Source: Microbacterium sp. 3J1
GTDB lineage: Bacteria; Actinomycetota; Actinomycetes; Actinomycetales; Microbacteriaceae
Reading direction: 5' to 3'
Length of the DNA stretch: 64,000 nucleotides
Assembly (NCBI RefSeq): GCF_001049495.1
Contig: NZ_CDWI01000008.1
Coordinates: forward strand, 1-64,000
In this document: positions 50,596 through 60,403 of the stretch, piece after piece
Layout of the letters: each line of letters starts with the position of its first letter
How positions within the stretch are numbered: the first letter of the stretch is position 1
Made by a program: the position numbers and the translations under genes
Notes under the pieces: model-generated
Databases searched by the model: none
What the model was told of the DNA's origin: nothing
The model's input: only the letters and a program-made list of their open reading frames with translations

Positions 50596-51861
50596 ATGAA
50601 GAAGATCCGTGCAGCAGCACTCGTCGGAGCGGTTGCGCTCGTCGCCACCGGATGCTCGGCCGGAGGAGGAGGTGGAGGGGGCTCGTCGGACGCCACCGGC
50701 CCGATCAAGATCTGGCTGTCGAACAACGAGCAGGAGGTCGCGTGGGGTGAGGCCGTCGTCGAGGCGTGGAACGCGGAGCACCCCGACGAGAAGGTCACCG
50801 CGCAGGAGATCCCCGCGGGCTCGTCGTCGGAGGAGGCGATCACCGCCGCGATCACCGCGGGCACGGCCCCGTGCCTCGTGTACAACGTGGCGCCCGCGGC
50901 GGTCTCCGGCTGGGTGAAGCAGGGCGGGCTCGTCGACCTCAGCTCACTCGACGGCGGCAGCGACTACATCACCGAGCGCGGCGGCGACGTCGACTCGTAC
51001 GCGACCGACGGCAGCTTCTACCAGCTGCCGTGGAAGTCGAACCCCGTGATGGTGATGTACAACAAGGCGCTGTTCCAGGCGGCGGGCATCGACCCCGAGG
51101 ACCCGCAGATGAACACTCACGACGCCTTCCTCGAGGGGTCGCGCAAGATCGTCGAGTCGGGCGTGCAGAGCGCGATCTGGCCGGCGCCCACCAGCGAGTT
51201 CTACCAGCCGTGGTTCGACTTCTACCCGCTGTACCTCGCCGAGACCGACGGCACGATGCTCGTCGAGGACGCGGCGGCGACGGTCGACTCGGATGCCGGT
51301 CGCACCGTCGCGGAGTTCTGGAAGACCTTCTACGACGAGAAGCTCTCGCCGAACGAGGCGTCGACCGACGACGCGATGTCGGCCGGCACCACCGCCATGC
51401 AGCTCGCGGGACCGTGGGCGATCCCCTCGTACGCCGAGACGGTCGACGTCGGCTTCATGCCGGTGCCGACGAGCGACGGGCGCGAGAACCCGACGACCTT
51501 CGCCGACTCCAAGAGCGTCTCGATGTTCACCGCCTGCGAGAACCAGGGCACGGCATGGGAGTTCCTGCAGTTCTCGACGAGCGAGGAGAGCGACGGGCGG
51601 CTGCTCGAGGAGACCGGGCAGATGCCGATGCGCACCGACCTCACCGAGACCTACGCCGACTACTTCGAAGCCAACCCGAACTACGTGGCGTTCGCGGAGC
51701 AGGCGGAGGCGACGGCCGACGTGCCCAGCATCCCCAACTCCGTCGAGGCGTGGCAGGCGTTCCGTGACGAATACTCCTCCGCGGTGATCTTCGGCAAGGA
51801 GTCGATCGACGACTTCCTGAAGAACGCGACCACGAAGATCGACGAGCTCGTCGCCGAGTGA
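50596..51861 (+). CDS. Extracellular sugar-binding lipoprotein
   Basis: 421 aa from ATG 50596, with AAGGAGG six bases upstream. Lipobox LVATGC with Cys20 followed by a Gly-rich linker, then a type-1 solute-binding fold (IKIWLSNNEQEVAWGEAVVE; LPWKSNPVMVMYNKALF; LAGPWAIPSY). It captures sugar outside the cell for the two permeases downstream. Thirty-seven bp after the LacI gene, same strand. Ligand likely a mannoside or other beta-glycan oligosaccharide, judged from the GH130-like gene in the operon. Confidence 0.93.
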   Translation: MKKIRAAALVGAVALVATGCSAGGGGGGGSSDATGPIKIWLSNNEQEVAWGEAVVEAWNAEHPDEKVTAQEIPAGSSSEEAITAAITAGTAPCLVYNVAPAAVSGWVKQGGLVDLSSLDGGSDYITERGGDVDSYATDGSFYQLPWKSNPVMVMYNKALFQAAGIDPEDPQMNTHDAFLEGSRKIVESGVQSAIWPAPTSEFYQPWFDFYPLYLAETDGTMLVEDAAATVDSDAGRTVAEFWKTFYDEKLSPNEASTDDAMSAGTTAMQLAGPWAIPSYAETVDVGFMPVPTSDGRENPTTFADSKSVSMFTACENQGTAWEFLQFSTSEESDGRLLEETGQMPMRTDLTETYADYFEANPNYVAFAEQAEATADVPSIPNSVEAWQAFRDEYSSAVIFGKESIDDFLKNATTKIDELVAE

Positions 51862-51871
51862 TGAGCCGATC

Positions 51872-52837
51872 ATGACGCTCCGAGACGACGCGGTCGCGGA
51901 CGTGGCCGGGGGCTCACACGCCCCCACCCCGCCCCCGGCCCGGTCACCGGGATCACGGCTGCGCACCCGCATCCTGGGTGCGCAGCCCATCGGCGGGCTC
52001 TTCGCGCTGCCGTACCTCGTGTTCGTGCTGGCCATCTTCGCGTTCCCGCTCGGATTCGCGGTCTACATCGCCTTCCACGACTACTTCTTCACGGCACCGG
52101 GAGCCGTGGTCGAGCGCCCGTTCGTCGGGTTCGACAACTTCGTCACGGTGCTCACAGACCCGAGGGTGCTCGGATCGTTCCGCAACACGCTGGTCTTCCT
52201 CGTCATCAACGTGCCCCTCACGGCGGTCCTGGCACTGGTGCTCGCTGCGGCGCTCAACACCGGCATCCGCTGGGTCGCCGCCTATCGCGTGGCGTTCTAC
52301 GTGCCGTACCTCACGGCGAGCGTCTCGCTCGTCGGCGTGTGGATGCTGCTGTTCTCGGGCAATGGGCTGATCAACACGATCCTCGGGCCGCTCGCCCCCG
52401 ACCCGTCGTGGCTCGTGAACAGCGGGCTGGCGATGCCGATGATCGCGCTGTACGTCACCTGGAAGCAGCTGGGGTTCTACATCCTGCTCTATCTCGCGGC
52501 TCTGCAGAATGTGCCGAAGGAGCTCTACGAGTCGGCCGAGACCGACGGTGCCGGGGCGTTCTCTCGCTTCTGGAACGTCACGGTCCCGGGTGTGCGCAGC
52601 GCCACCACGCTCGTGCTCATCCTGTCGATCATCACCGGCGCGAACCTCTTCACCGAGCCGTACCTGCTCACGAACGGCGGCGGCCCCGACGGCGCCTCGT
52701 CGACACCCGTGCTGCTCATCTACCAGCTGGGCATCCAGCAGCAGAACCCCGACACCGCGGCCGCGATCGGCATGATCCTCGTGATCCTCGTCGGGATGCT
52801 GTCGCTCGCCGCCAACCGCGCCACGAGGGAGCGATGA
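51872..52837 (+). CDS. Sugar ABC transporter permease (MalF type)
   Basis: 321 aa. A Pro/Ala-rich cytoplasmic leader of about 40 residues precedes six helices. EAA loop YESAETDGAGAFSRFWNVTV and the TNGGGPDGASSTPVLLIY block are normal for CUT1 MalF-like permeases. Ten bp follow the binding-protein stop, and the stop overlaps the second permease by ATGA. No ATPase is encoded in the operon, as in the first importer of this window, so both may share an ATPase elsewhere. Confidence 0.92.
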   Translation: MTLRDDAVADVAGGSHAPTPPPARSPGSRLRTRILGAQPIGGLFALPYLVFVLAIFAFPLGFAVYIAFHDYFFTAPGAVVERPFVGFDNFVTVLTDPRVLGSFRNTLVFLVINVPLTAVLALVLAAALNTGIRWVAAYRVAFYVPYLTASVSLVGVWMLLFSGNGLINTILGPLAPDPSWLVNSGLAMPMIALYVTWKQLGFYILLYLAALQNVPKELYESAETDGAGAFSRFWNVTVPGVRSATTLVLILSIITGANLFTEPYLLTNGGGPDGASSTPVLLIYQLGIQQQNPDTAAAIGMILVILVGMLSLAANRATRER

Positions 52838-53679
52838 TGACCCGCCGCAGACGTTCGCCCATCCGCATCCTGAGCCTCATCCTGCTCACGGTCGCAGCCG
52901 TCGGCTTCGCCTTCCCGTTCTACTTCATGCTCGTCGGGGCGTTCCAGGAGAGCCCGACGAACTCTCCGAGCGAGCTCTTCCCGACCAGTGGCTGGACGGT
53001 CGACAACTTCGTCGCCATCGACTCGCGCATCGATCTGGCCGGCTCGCTTCTCAACTCGCTGATCTTCACCGCCGGCGTGCTGCTCGGCACGGTCGTGTTC
53101 GGACTCCTCGCGGGGTATGCGATCGCACGACTCGACTTCCGTGGTCGCGGTGTCGTCTGGGTGCTGATGCTGCTCGTGCAGATGGTGCCTTTCCAGCTGC
53201 TGATGATCCCGCTGTACGTGCAGATCACGCGCAACTACGGCCTCGGCGACTCGTATCTGGGCATGATCCTGCCGTTCCTCATCAACACCACCGCGGTGTT
53301 CATCTTCGTGCAGTTCTTCAAAGCGCTCCCGGTGGAGATCTTCGAGGCCGCGCGCATCGACGGTGCCGGCGAGATCCGCCTGCTCACGTCGGTCGCGATC
53401 CCGTTGATCAAGCCGGTGCTCGTGACGGTCGTGCTCGTGACATTCATCGGGCCGTGGAACGAGTTCCTCTGGCCTTTCCTCATCACGAAGGATGCGACGC
53501 TGCAGCCGCTCGCCGTATCGCTCGCCAACTACATCTCGAACGTCGCGCAGTCCACGGCCAACCCGAACGGCGCGATCCTCGCCGGCGCCACCGCGCTGGC
53601 GTTCCCCGTCGTGATCCTGTTCATCGTCTTCCAGCGCTTCTTCACCGCCACCGACCTCGGCGCAGCCGTCAAAGGCTAG
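52834..53679 (+). CDS. Sugar ABC transporter permease (MalG type)
   Basis: 281 aa; the start is ATGATG (52834 or 52837), the first overlapping the upstream stop. Six helices; EAA loop FEAARIDGAGEIRLLTSVAI; C-terminus QRFFTATDLGAAVKG as in MalG-type permeases. Partner of the preceding permease in one importer. Confidence 0.92.
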   Translation: MMTRRRRSPIRILSLILLTVAAVGFAFPFYFMLVGAFQESPTNSPSELFPTSGWTVDNFVAIDSRIDLAGSLLNSLIFTAGVLLGTVVFGLLAGYAIARLDFRGRGVVWVLMLLVQMVPFQLLMIPLYVQITRNYGLGDSYLGMILPFLINTTAVFIFVQFFKALPVEIFEAARIDGAGEIRLLTSVAIPLIKPVLVTVVLVTFIGPWNEFLWPFLITKDATLQPLAVSLANYISNVAQSTANPNGAILAGATALAFPVVILFIVFQRFFTATDLGAAVKG

Positions 53680-53693
53680 CCAGAAAGGCATCC

Positions 53694-54710
53694 ATGTTCA
53701 CCGGAGCATCCTTCCCCCTCGGTCCGTTCACCCCCTACGAGGGCAACCCGATCCTGCGCCCCAAGGGCGACAGCTGGGAGTCGGCGAACCTCTACAACCC
53801 GGCCGCGCTCGTCGACGGCGACGAGGTCGTGCTGCTCTACCGCGCGCACGCCGACGACATCGTGTCGCACATCGGCCTCGCCCGGTCTCGCGACGGCGTG
53901 ACCTTCGAGCGCGAAGACGCGCCCATCCTGTCGCCGTCCGAGGACTACGAGCGCTACGGATGCGAGGATCCGCGCATCGCGCTCATCGACGGGACCTACT
54001 ACCTGACCTACACCGGCTGGGACCGACGCAGCGCGCAGCTCTGCCTGGCGACCTCCCCCGATCTGCACACGTGGACCAAGCACGGCCCGCTGTTCGACGA
54101 CTTCGACACCTTCAAGACCATGGATCCTCGGGGCTTCAACTGGTCGAAGGCCGGTGTGATCGTGCCGCAGCGGATGCACGGGAAGTGGTGGATGTATTTC
54201 GGCGAGGGCGGCATCTACTGGGCGACCAGCGACGACCTCATCCATTGGACACCCGGCACCGCCGACACCGAGCCCATGTACTCGCCGACGCCCGGCACCT
54301 GGGACGAGGCGCTCGTCGAGATCGGCACGTCGCCGGTCGTCACCGACAACGGACTGCTCGTGATGCTGACGAACGGCGCGACTCGGACCGTGCACGACGA
54401 CGGCACGGTCGACGTCGACTACCGCTGCGGGCAGATCGCGATCGACCCGGACGAGCCGACGAAGGTCATCGCCCGGCTGCAGGAGCCGTGGCTGCGACCG
54501 CAGACGTTCGAGGACCTGCACGGCCTGGTGTCGAACGTCACGTTCGTGGAGGGACTGGTGAAGTTCGAGGGGAAGTGGTTCGCCTACTACGGGCAGTCCG
54601 ACACGACGCTGGCCGTCGCGATCCACGACCCTTCGCAGCCGTGGGGGCGGGCCCTGCGCGACCCGGGTCCGACCGGAGCGGCGGGTTCGACCGCATCCGA
54701 GGAGTCGTGA
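53694..54710 (+). CDS. GH130-like glycoside phosphorylase/hydrolase
   Basis: 338 aa, cytoplasmic, no signal peptide. Five-bladed beta-propeller pattern with EGNPILRPKG, YNPAALVDGDEVVLLYRAH, the CEDPRI block (general-acid region in GH130) and WWMYFGEGGIYWATS. GH130 enzymes phosphorolyse or hydrolyse beta-mannosides (mannosyl-glucose, mannobiose, beta-1,2-mannosides), so the operon most likely takes up and splits a mannoside. Assignment to a subfamily is not possible by reading. Fourteen bp after the permease stop. Confidence 0.82.
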   Translation: MFTGASFPLGPFTPYEGNPILRPKGDSWESANLYNPAALVDGDEVVLLYRAHADDIVSHIGLARSRDGVTFEREDAPILSPSEDYERYGCEDPRIALIDGTYYLTYTGWDRRSAQLCLATSPDLHTWTKHGPLFDDFDTFKTMDPRGFNWSKAGVIVPQRMHGKWWMYFGEGGIYWATSDDLIHWTPGTADTEPMYSPTPGTWDEALVEIGTSPVVTDNGLLVMLTNGATRTVHDDGTVDVDYRCGQIAIDPDEPTKVIARLQEPWLRPQTFEDLHGLVSNVTFVEGLVKFEGKWFAYYGQSDTTLAVAIHDPSQPWGRALRDPGPTGAAGSTASEES

Positions 54711-54711
54711 C

Positions 54712-56772
54712 ATGGCCATCTCGCGTCGCACCTTCCTCACCGCCGCGGCAGCCAGCTCTGCGCTCGCACTGCTGCCGACGGATGCCGCCACCGGCCACGC
54801 GACGGCATCCGCTCGCCCGCTCCCGCTGCCGGGATCGCTGCCTGCATCGCTGCCGACCGAGGCGGAGGGCGGCCGTCGGCTGACGAACCTCGGGCACCTG
54901 CGGTTCCTCCTCGCCGACGTGCCGGTGGTCGCGTCGGCCACCCACACGACATACGCGATCGACGCCGAGCCGATCGTGCTCGCACCGTGGACCTACGCCG
55001 ACACCGACGGCGCCGGCGGCTACCGGCCGGTAGGCGGCGGCACGCGCGATGCCGTGACCGGGTACTGGACGCAGGGCGCGTACAACGCCGACGACATCGC
55101 CCGCGCGGCCGTCGTCTTCCTCCGGGACTGGAAGGCGTCCGGCGACCCCCGAAGCCGCGACGAGGCGCGGCAGGTGCTGCGATCGCTCGCGTTCCTGCAG
55201 ACGGCCACCGGAGCGAACGCGGGCCGGGTCGTGCTCTGGCAGCAGGAGGACGGCACGCTGAACCCGAGCGCGATCCCGGTCGAGCTGCCCGATCCGTCCG
55301 ACTCCGCGGAATCGTACTGGCTCGCCCGCACGGTGTGGGCTTTCGGCGAGGGGTACGCGGCGTTCCTCTCTGAAGACGCCGATTTCGCGGCGTTCCTGCT
55401 GTCGCGGCTCCACCTCGCGCTGGACGCGCTCGGGCGGGAGTCCCTCTCGCGAGCGGGCCAGTGGGTGCGAAGCGACGGGCGACGGCTGCCCGCGTGGCTC
55501 ATCGCCGGAGGGGCGGATGCCACGTCCGAGGCCATGCTCGGACTCGCCGCCGCGGCCGAGGTCGGCGACGCGCGCAGTCGGCAGGCGCTCGACACGTACG
55601 GCGAGGGTGTCGCCGCCATGGCGACCGACCCCGCCGCGGGCTGGCCGTTCGGCGCAGTGCTGCCGTGGACCGGATCTCTCGGCTTCTGGCACGCCTGGGG
55701 CGCGGCGGCTCCCGAGGCGCTCGCTCGAGGCGGTGCGCTGCGGGGACGGCGCGACTGGATCAGGGCGTCGATCGCGGATGCCGGGTCGTTCACGCCGCTG
55801 GTGCTCGCCTCCGGCGGACCGCACAACGCCTGGGCGCCACTGCCCGCGGAGGCGCAGATCGCATACGGCGCCCACGGGCGCGTCGCGGGAGCCGTTGCCG
55901 CGGCCGCCGTCGCCGGCGAGGGACTGCGTGTGCTCGCCGGACTCGCCGCCGGGTGGTTCTTCGGGGCGAATACCGCCGGAGTCCCCGTCTACGACCCGAC
56001 GACCGGCGTCACATTCGACGGCGTCGAGACCGACGGACGGGTCAACCGCAACTCCGGCGCGGAGTCGACGATCCACGGGCTGCTGACGATGCTGCTGCTC
56101 GACGCCAACGCCGACATCGCGAAGATCGCGACGTCGATCACGGGGTTGACCTCGTTCTCCGGGCTGCGGGTGGTCGACGCAGAGAATGCCCGGCTCTCCG
56201 CGGGCTGCACGATCGTGCGCCCCGCGACCGGTGCGTGGACGGGCGAGGGCAATCTCTCCGGCGGCGCGTACGTGAGGGTGCCTCGCGGCGAGACCGTCGA
56301 GTTCGACGTGACCGAGGCGGGCGGCATCCTTCACGGCCTGGTCTGGCGGCAGGCGGCGAACGTCGGCGATGCGGTGTGGGAGGTGTTCCGCGGCCGACGG
56401 CGACTGTGGTCGTCGACGACGCCTGCGGGTGGCACCGGCGACCGCGGCCTCACCGAAGCCGACGGCATGCTCGTGCCGCAGCTTCTGGGCGGAGATCTGC
56501 CTGCGGACGAGGTCGTCGTGCGCTGCACGAGCCGCGGCGATGTCCGGCTCGACGCGCTGGTGATCCAGCCCGCCGTGTCCACGGCGACGTACGCGACCAC
56601 GACCGGGGCGGCGGTGCTCTACGCGAACGGCACGACGAGGGATCAGCGGGTCCCGACGCTCGCGCCCGGTGCGGGGCGCGCGTACGAGGCCGACGGCTCT
56701 CAGCGCGGTCAGGCGGTCGGCGGCGGGAAGGTCCGGGTGCGCGCGGGCGGGTTCACCATCACCCGCGGATGA
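54712..56772 (+). CDS. Tat-exported protein with alpha-toroid-like domain
   Basis: 686 aa. Twin-arginine signal SRRTFLTAAAASSALALLP at the N-terminus, so it is exported folded. Residues about 55-480 are helical with repeated W/Y-rich blocks (ESYWLARTVWAFGEGYAAFL; SLGFWHAWGAAAPEAL), resembling an (alpha/alpha)6 toroid such as secreted glycoside hydrolases or lyases use. Residues about 500-686 are beta-rich (SGGAYVRVPRGETVEFDV) and could be a carbohydrate-binding domain. It follows the GH130 gene by one base. Enzymatic family unknown. Confidence 0.75.
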   Translation: MAISRRTFLTAAAASSALALLPTDAATGHATASARPLPLPGSLPASLPTEAEGGRRLTNLGHLRFLLADVPVVASATHTTYAIDAEPIVLAPWTYADTDGAGGYRPVGGGTRDAVTGYWTQGAYNADDIARAAVVFLRDWKASGDPRSRDEARQVLRSLAFLQTATGANAGRVVLWQQEDGTLNPSAIPVELPDPSDSAESYWLARTVWAFGEGYAAFLSEDADFAAFLLSRLHLALDALGRESLSRAGQWVRSDGRRLPAWLIAGGADATSEAMLGLAAAAEVGDARSRQALDTYGEGVAAMATDPAAGWPFGAVLPWTGSLGFWHAWGAAAPEALARGGALRGRRDWIRASIADAGSFTPLVLASGGPHNAWAPLPAEAQIAYGAHGRVAGAVAAAAVAGEGLRVLAGLAAGWFFGANTAGVPVYDPTTGVTFDGVETDGRVNRNSGAESTIHGLLTMLLLDANADIAKIATSITGLTSFSGLRVVDAENARLSAGCTIVRPATGAWTGEGNLSGGAYVRVPRGETVEFDVTEAGGILHGLVWRQAANVGDAVWEVFRGRRRLWSSTTPAGGTGDRGLTEADGMLVPQLLGGDLPADEVVVRCTSRGDVRLDALVIQPAVSTATYATTTGAAVLYANGTTRDQRVPTLAPGAGRAYEADGSQRGQAVGGGKVRVRAGGFTITRG

Positions 56773-56822
56773 TGTAGGCGGTCGCCCTGCGGGCGGGGCC
56801 GTCATCGGGCTACGGTTGCGGT

Positions 56823-57479
56823 GTGCCCGCAGACGCTCAGCCTTCTCCTCGACCGGCGCCGCATGCCCCCGCCGGCAAGCTCGTACTCCTCCGCCACGGC
56901 GAGACCGAGTGGTCGCGGGCCGGCAGGCACACCGGGCTCACCGACATCCCGCTCACCGCCCGCGGGGAGGATCTCGCCCGCCGCGCCGGGGACCTGGTGT
57001 CTGACTACGACTTCTCGATGGTGCTCACCTCGCCTCTGATCCGCGCGCAGCGCACCGCGGAGCTCGCCGGCCTCCGCGCGGAGATCGACCCGCTCCTGGT
57101 CGAGTGGGACTACGGCGGGTACGAAGGCCGGACGACGAAGGACATCCGCGCCGAACTCGGTTACGACTGGAGCACGTTCAGCCACGGCGTGATCCCCGGT
57201 CGCACCCCTGGGGAGACCGTCGAGGAGGTCGCCGCGCGGGCGTCGCGGGTGCTCACGCGCGTGCTGCCCGCGATGGAGCACGGCGACGTCGCGCTCGTCG
57301 CGCACGGTCACTTCCTGCGCATCCTCACCGCGGTGTATCTCTGGCAGGCTCCTCGGTTCGGAGCGCAGATCAGTCTGGATGCGGGGTCGGTCTCGGTGCT
57401 GGGCTTCGCGCGGGAGCAGCCCGCGATCCTATCGTGGAACTACGGGCCGGAGCTGCCGTCCGCTCCGGCCGAGTCCTGA
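56823..57479 (+). CDS. Histidine phosphatase family protein
   Basis: 218 aa from GTG 56823. The catalytic RHGETEW (His about 26), ARG-like SPLIRAQRTAEL and LVAHGHFLRIL (second His) mark the phosphoglycerate-mutase-like branch-2 fold. Substrate unknown; close relatives are broad acid phosphatases or cofactor-independent mutase-like enzymes. A Pro/Ala-rich 17-residue leader precedes the core. Fifty bp after the Tat-exported gene, so probably a separate unit. Confidence 0.88.
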   Translation: MPADAQPSPRPAPHAPAGKLVLLRHGETEWSRAGRHTGLTDIPLTARGEDLARRAGDLVSDYDFSMVLTSPLIRAQRTAELAGLRAEIDPLLVEWDYGGYEGRTTKDIRAELGYDWSTFSHGVIPGRTPGETVEEVAARASRVLTRVLPAMEHGDVALVAHGHFLRILTAVYLWQAPRFGAQISLDAGSVSVLGFAREQPAILSWNYGPELPSAPAES

Positions 57480-57509
57480 TCCGACGGGCGACACGCCAGC
57501 AGCATCCGA

Positions 57510-57530
57510 TATTTTGAATAACTCAAAATA
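57510..57530. promoter_or_regulatory. Fur/PerR-type box
   Basis: TATTTTGAATAACTCAAAATA: 8-bp arms (TATTTTGA/TCAAAATA) around ATAAC, 18 bp before the Fur-family start. A/T-rich palindromes of this form are the binding sites of Fur/PerR proteins, so the regulator probably controls itself and the catalase downstream. Confidence 0.8.
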
Positions 57531-57548
57531 ACCGGATAGGGTCGAGGC

Positions 57549-57968
57549 ATGGACACCGACTACGACACCGCGCTGCGCGATGCGGGTCTGAAGTCGACCG
57601 CGGGCCGCGTCGCCGTGCTCGAGGCGATGGAGTCCATGCCCCACACGGATGCGGAGCGGGTCTACCGCGCTGTGTCCGACGTGCTTCCGACGACGTCGAT
57701 CCAGTCGGTGCACAACATCCTCGCGGACCTGACGACGGCGGGGCTGCTCCGCCGGATCGAACCGGCAGGCTCCGCGGCGCTGTACGAACGGCGCATCGGC
57801 GACAACCATCACCACATCGTCTGCACCGCATGCGGCGCGATCGGCGACGTGGACTGCGTCGTCGGCGAAGCGCCGTGCCTCACCCCGTCCTCGGCCGGCG
57901 GATTCACCGTCCAGACAGCCGAAGTCACCTTCTGGGGCCTCTGCCCCAGTTGTCAGAACGCCGCGTAG
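57549..57968 (+). CDS. Fur-family peroxide/metal regulator (PerR/FurA-like)
   Basis: 139 aa. The winged HTH (TAGRVAVLEAMESMPHTDAE, then TTSIQSVHNILADL) is followed by a C-terminal dimerisation domain with HHHIVCTACG and CPSC, two CxxC pairs forming the structural zinc site as in PerR/FurA/Zur. The adjacent catalase 69 bp downstream on the same strand and the box upstream indicate a peroxide-sensing FurA/PerR role rather than iron uptake control. Confidence 0.92.
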   Translation: MDTDYDTALRDAGLKSTAGRVAVLEAMESMPHTDAERVYRAVSDVLPTTSIQSVHNILADLTTAGLLRRIEPAGSAALYERRIGDNHHHIVCTACGAIGDVDCVVGEAPCLTPSSAGGFTVQTAEVTFWGLCPSCQNAA

Positions 57969-58037
57969 GCGAGTCCGCCGACCGCTCCCGGGGATCCGGG
58001 GGTGTCCGTCGCGCCCACGCAGCAGAAGGAGAAGAAC

Positions 58038-59507
58038 ATGACCGACCCATCGACCACGCCCCTTCCCCCGACCACGACGCAGACCGGAACCCCGGTCGCG
58101 AGCGACGCGCACTCGCTCACCGTCGGAGCGGACGGACCCACCGTCCTGCACGACCGGTACCTCGTCGAGAAGCTCGCGTCGTTCAACCGCGAGCGCGTGC
58201 CGGAGCGCAACCCGCACGCCAAGGGCGGCGGAGCGTTCGGAACCTTCACGGTCACGGAGGACGTCTCGGCCTACACCCGCGCCGCCGCGTTCCAGCCGGG
58301 CGCCGTGAGCGAGACGCTGCTGCGCTTCTCGTCGGTGGCCGGTGAGCAGGGCTCCCCCGACACCTGGCGCGACGTGCGCGGCTTCGCGCTGCGCTTCTAC
58401 ACCTCCGAGGGCAACCTCGACATCGTCGGCAACAACACCCCGACCTTCTTCCTCCGCGACGCCATGAAGTTCCCGGACTTCATCCACTCGCAGAAGCGCC
58501 TCGGCGACTCGGGCCTCCGTGACGCCGACATGCAGTGGGACTTCTGGACGCTCTCCCCCGAGTCCGCCCACCAGGTGACCTACCTCATGGGCGACCGCGG
58601 TCTGCCCCGGAGCTGGCGTCACATGAACGGCTACGGCTCGCACACGTACCAGTGGGTCAACGCCGCCGGTGAGCGCTTCTGGGTGCAGTACCACTTCCTC
58701 TCCCACCAGGGCGTCGAGGCGATGAGCGCCGAAGAGGCCGAGAAGCTCGCCGGGTCGGATGCCGACTACTACCGCCGCGACCTGTTCGACTCGATCGCGA
58801 ACGGCGACGCCCCCTCGTGGGACGTCTACGTGCAGGTCATGCCCTACGAAGAGGGAAAGACCTACCGCTTCAACCCGTTCGACCTCACGAAGACCTGGTC
58901 GAAGAAGGACTACCCGCGCATCAAGGTCGGCACGTTCACGCTCGACCGCAACCCGCAGAACTTCTTCGCGGAGATCGAGCAGGCGGCGTTCTCGCCCGGC
59001 AACCAGGTTCCCGGCACCGGCATCTCGCCCGACAAGATGCTCATGGCGCGCGTCTTCGCCTACTCGGATGCTCAGCGCTACCGCATCGGTGCGAACTACA
59101 ACCAGCTGCCGGTCAACCAGCCGCACGCGGCCGAGGTGCGCAACTACATGCACGAAGGCCAGATGCAGTACAAGTTCAACCCGGCCGAGCACCGCGTCTA
59201 CACGCCGAACTCGTTCGGCCCGGCCGGTGGCCCCGCGGCCGACCCGGCAGCCGGTGTCGAGGCGAGCTGGGAGTCGGACGGCGAGCTCATCCGCGCCGCC
59301 GCGACCCTGCACCTGGACGACGACGACTTCGGTCAGGCGGGCACGCTGTACCGCATGGTCTTCGATGACGAGCAGCGCGCGCGCTTCCTCGACACGCTGA
59401 CCGGTCAGGGCCAGGCCATCACGATCGACGCGATCCGCGAGCGCTTCTTCCAGTACTGGACGAACGTGGATGCTGCGCTGGGCGACGCCCTGCGCGCGCG
59501 CTTCTGA
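58038..59507 (+). CDS. Monofunctional haem catalase (clade 3)
   Basis: 489 aa, the small-subunit length. Distal His in [16 protein letters not shown], Asn in [17 protein letters not shown] and the proximal haem-ligand Tyr in [14 protein letters not shown] are all intact. It removes hydrogen peroxide in the cytoplasm. SD AGAAGGAGAAG precedes ATG 58038. It follows the Fur/PerR-like gene as in the furA-katG and perR-kat pairs of other Gram-positives; a hairpin terminator follows. Confidence 0.96.
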   Translation: MTDPSTTPLPPTTTQTGTPVASDAHSLTVGADGPTVLHDRYLVEKLASFNRERVPERNPHAKGGGAFGTFTVTEDVSAYTRAAAFQPGAVSETLLRFSSVAGEQGSPDTWRDVRGFALRFYTSEGNLDIVGNNTPTFFLRDAMKFPDFIHSQKRLGDSGLRDADMQWDFWTLSPESAHQVTYLMGDRGLPRSWRHMNGYGSHTYQWVNAAGERFWVQYHFLSHQGVEAMSAEEAEKLAGSDADYYRRDLFDSIANGDAPSWDVYVQVMPYEEGKTYRFNPFDLTKTWSKKDYPRIKVGTFTLDRNPQNFFAEIEQAAFSPGNQVPGTGISPDKMLMARVFAYSDAQRYRIGANYNQLPVNQPHAAEVRNYMHEGQMQYKFNPAEHRVYTPNSFGPAGGPAADPAAGVEASWESDGELIRAAATLHLDDDDFGQAGTLYRMVFDDEQRARFLDTLTGQGQAITIDAIRERFFQYWTNVDAALGDALRARF

Positions 59508-59523
59508 GCCGCATCCCCCTGAT

Positions 59524-59561
59524 CACGAGACCCATCGGCCCCACGGCCGGTGGGTCTCGTG
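59524..59561. terminator. Hairpin terminator after catalase
   Basis: CACGAGACCCA (59524-59534) pairs perfectly with TGGGTCTCGTG (59551-59561), with CGGCC/GGCCG extending inside. It separates the catalase unit from the hydrolase gene 20 bp further on. Confidence 0.75.
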
Positions 59562-59580
59562 TCGTCTGCGCAGGAGGACA

Positions 59581-60390
59581 ATGGATGCCGTGGCCGCACC
59601 TCTCTCCGACCTGACCAGCATGCCCGCACCGCAGCAGGTGTACGCCGCAGACGGCACTCGCCTCGCGACCTACACCTGGGGCGAGCTCGACGCCCCTGTG
59701 GTGGTGATCGTGCACGGCTTCGCCTCCAGCGCCCGCGACACCTGGGTGCTCACCGGATGGGTGCGCGAGCTCACCAGAGCCGGGTACCGCGTGCTGGCCC
59801 TCGACCAGCGCGGGCACGGGCTCAGCGAGAAGCCGCATCAGCCGGAGGCGTACGGCATCCGCACCCTGGCCACCGACGTCGAGACGGTCATGGACACGTA
59901 TCTCGTCGACGAGGCCCTCTACGTCGGGTACTCGCTGGGCGCCCGCGTCGGCTGGGAGGTCGTCCGCGACCTGCCGCACCGCATCCGTCGGGCCGTGCTC
60001 GGCGGGGTGCCCGACGGCATCCCCCTCGCGCGCCTGAACCTCGAGCAGGTGCGGACCTACCTGGCCGACGGCACTCCGGTCGCCGACACGACGACGCAGA
60101 ACTACATCACGCTCACCGAACGCGTGCCGGGCAACGACCTCGGCGCGCTGGTGGCGCTGGCCGAGGGGCTGAGGTCGTCGCGGACGATCGACCCCGACCC
60201 CTCCCACGCTCCGGCCGGCCCGATCCTCTTCGCGACCGGCTCGAAGGACGGCATCATCGAGGGTTCCCGCGCGCTCGCCTCGGCGGCGCCGCAGGGCCGC
60301 TTCTTCGAGATCCCCGACCGCCATCACTTCAATGCGCCCGGCTCGCGCGCCTTCAAGGAGGCGGCGCTGGGGTTCCTGTCGGAGGGGTAG
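59581..60390 (+). CDS. Alpha/beta-fold hydrolase
   Basis: 269 aa from ATG 59581 with AGGAGG five bases upstream. Oxyanion block VHGFASSARDTW, nucleophile elbow GYSLGAR, acid near TGSKDGI and His in PDRHHFNAPGS make a complete triad. The nature of the lid suggests a soluble esterase/epoxide-hydrolase-like enzyme; substrate unknown. Cytoplasmic. Ends about 60 bp from the convergent msrA gene. Confidence 0.9.
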   Translation: MDAVAAPLSDLTSMPAPQQVYAADGTRLATYTWGELDAPVVVIVHGFASSARDTWVLTGWVRELTRAGYRVLALDQRGHGLSEKPHQPEAYGIRTLATDVETVMDTYLVDEALYVGYSLGARVGWEVVRDLPHRIRRAVLGGVPDGIPLARLNLEQVRTYLADGTPVADTTTQNYITLTERVPGNDLGALVALAEGLRSSRTIDPDPSHAPAGPILFATGSKDGIIEGSRALASAAPQGRFFEIPDRHHFNAPGSRAFKEAALGFLSEG

Positions 60391-60403
60391 GCCCCTTCGC
60401 CCG

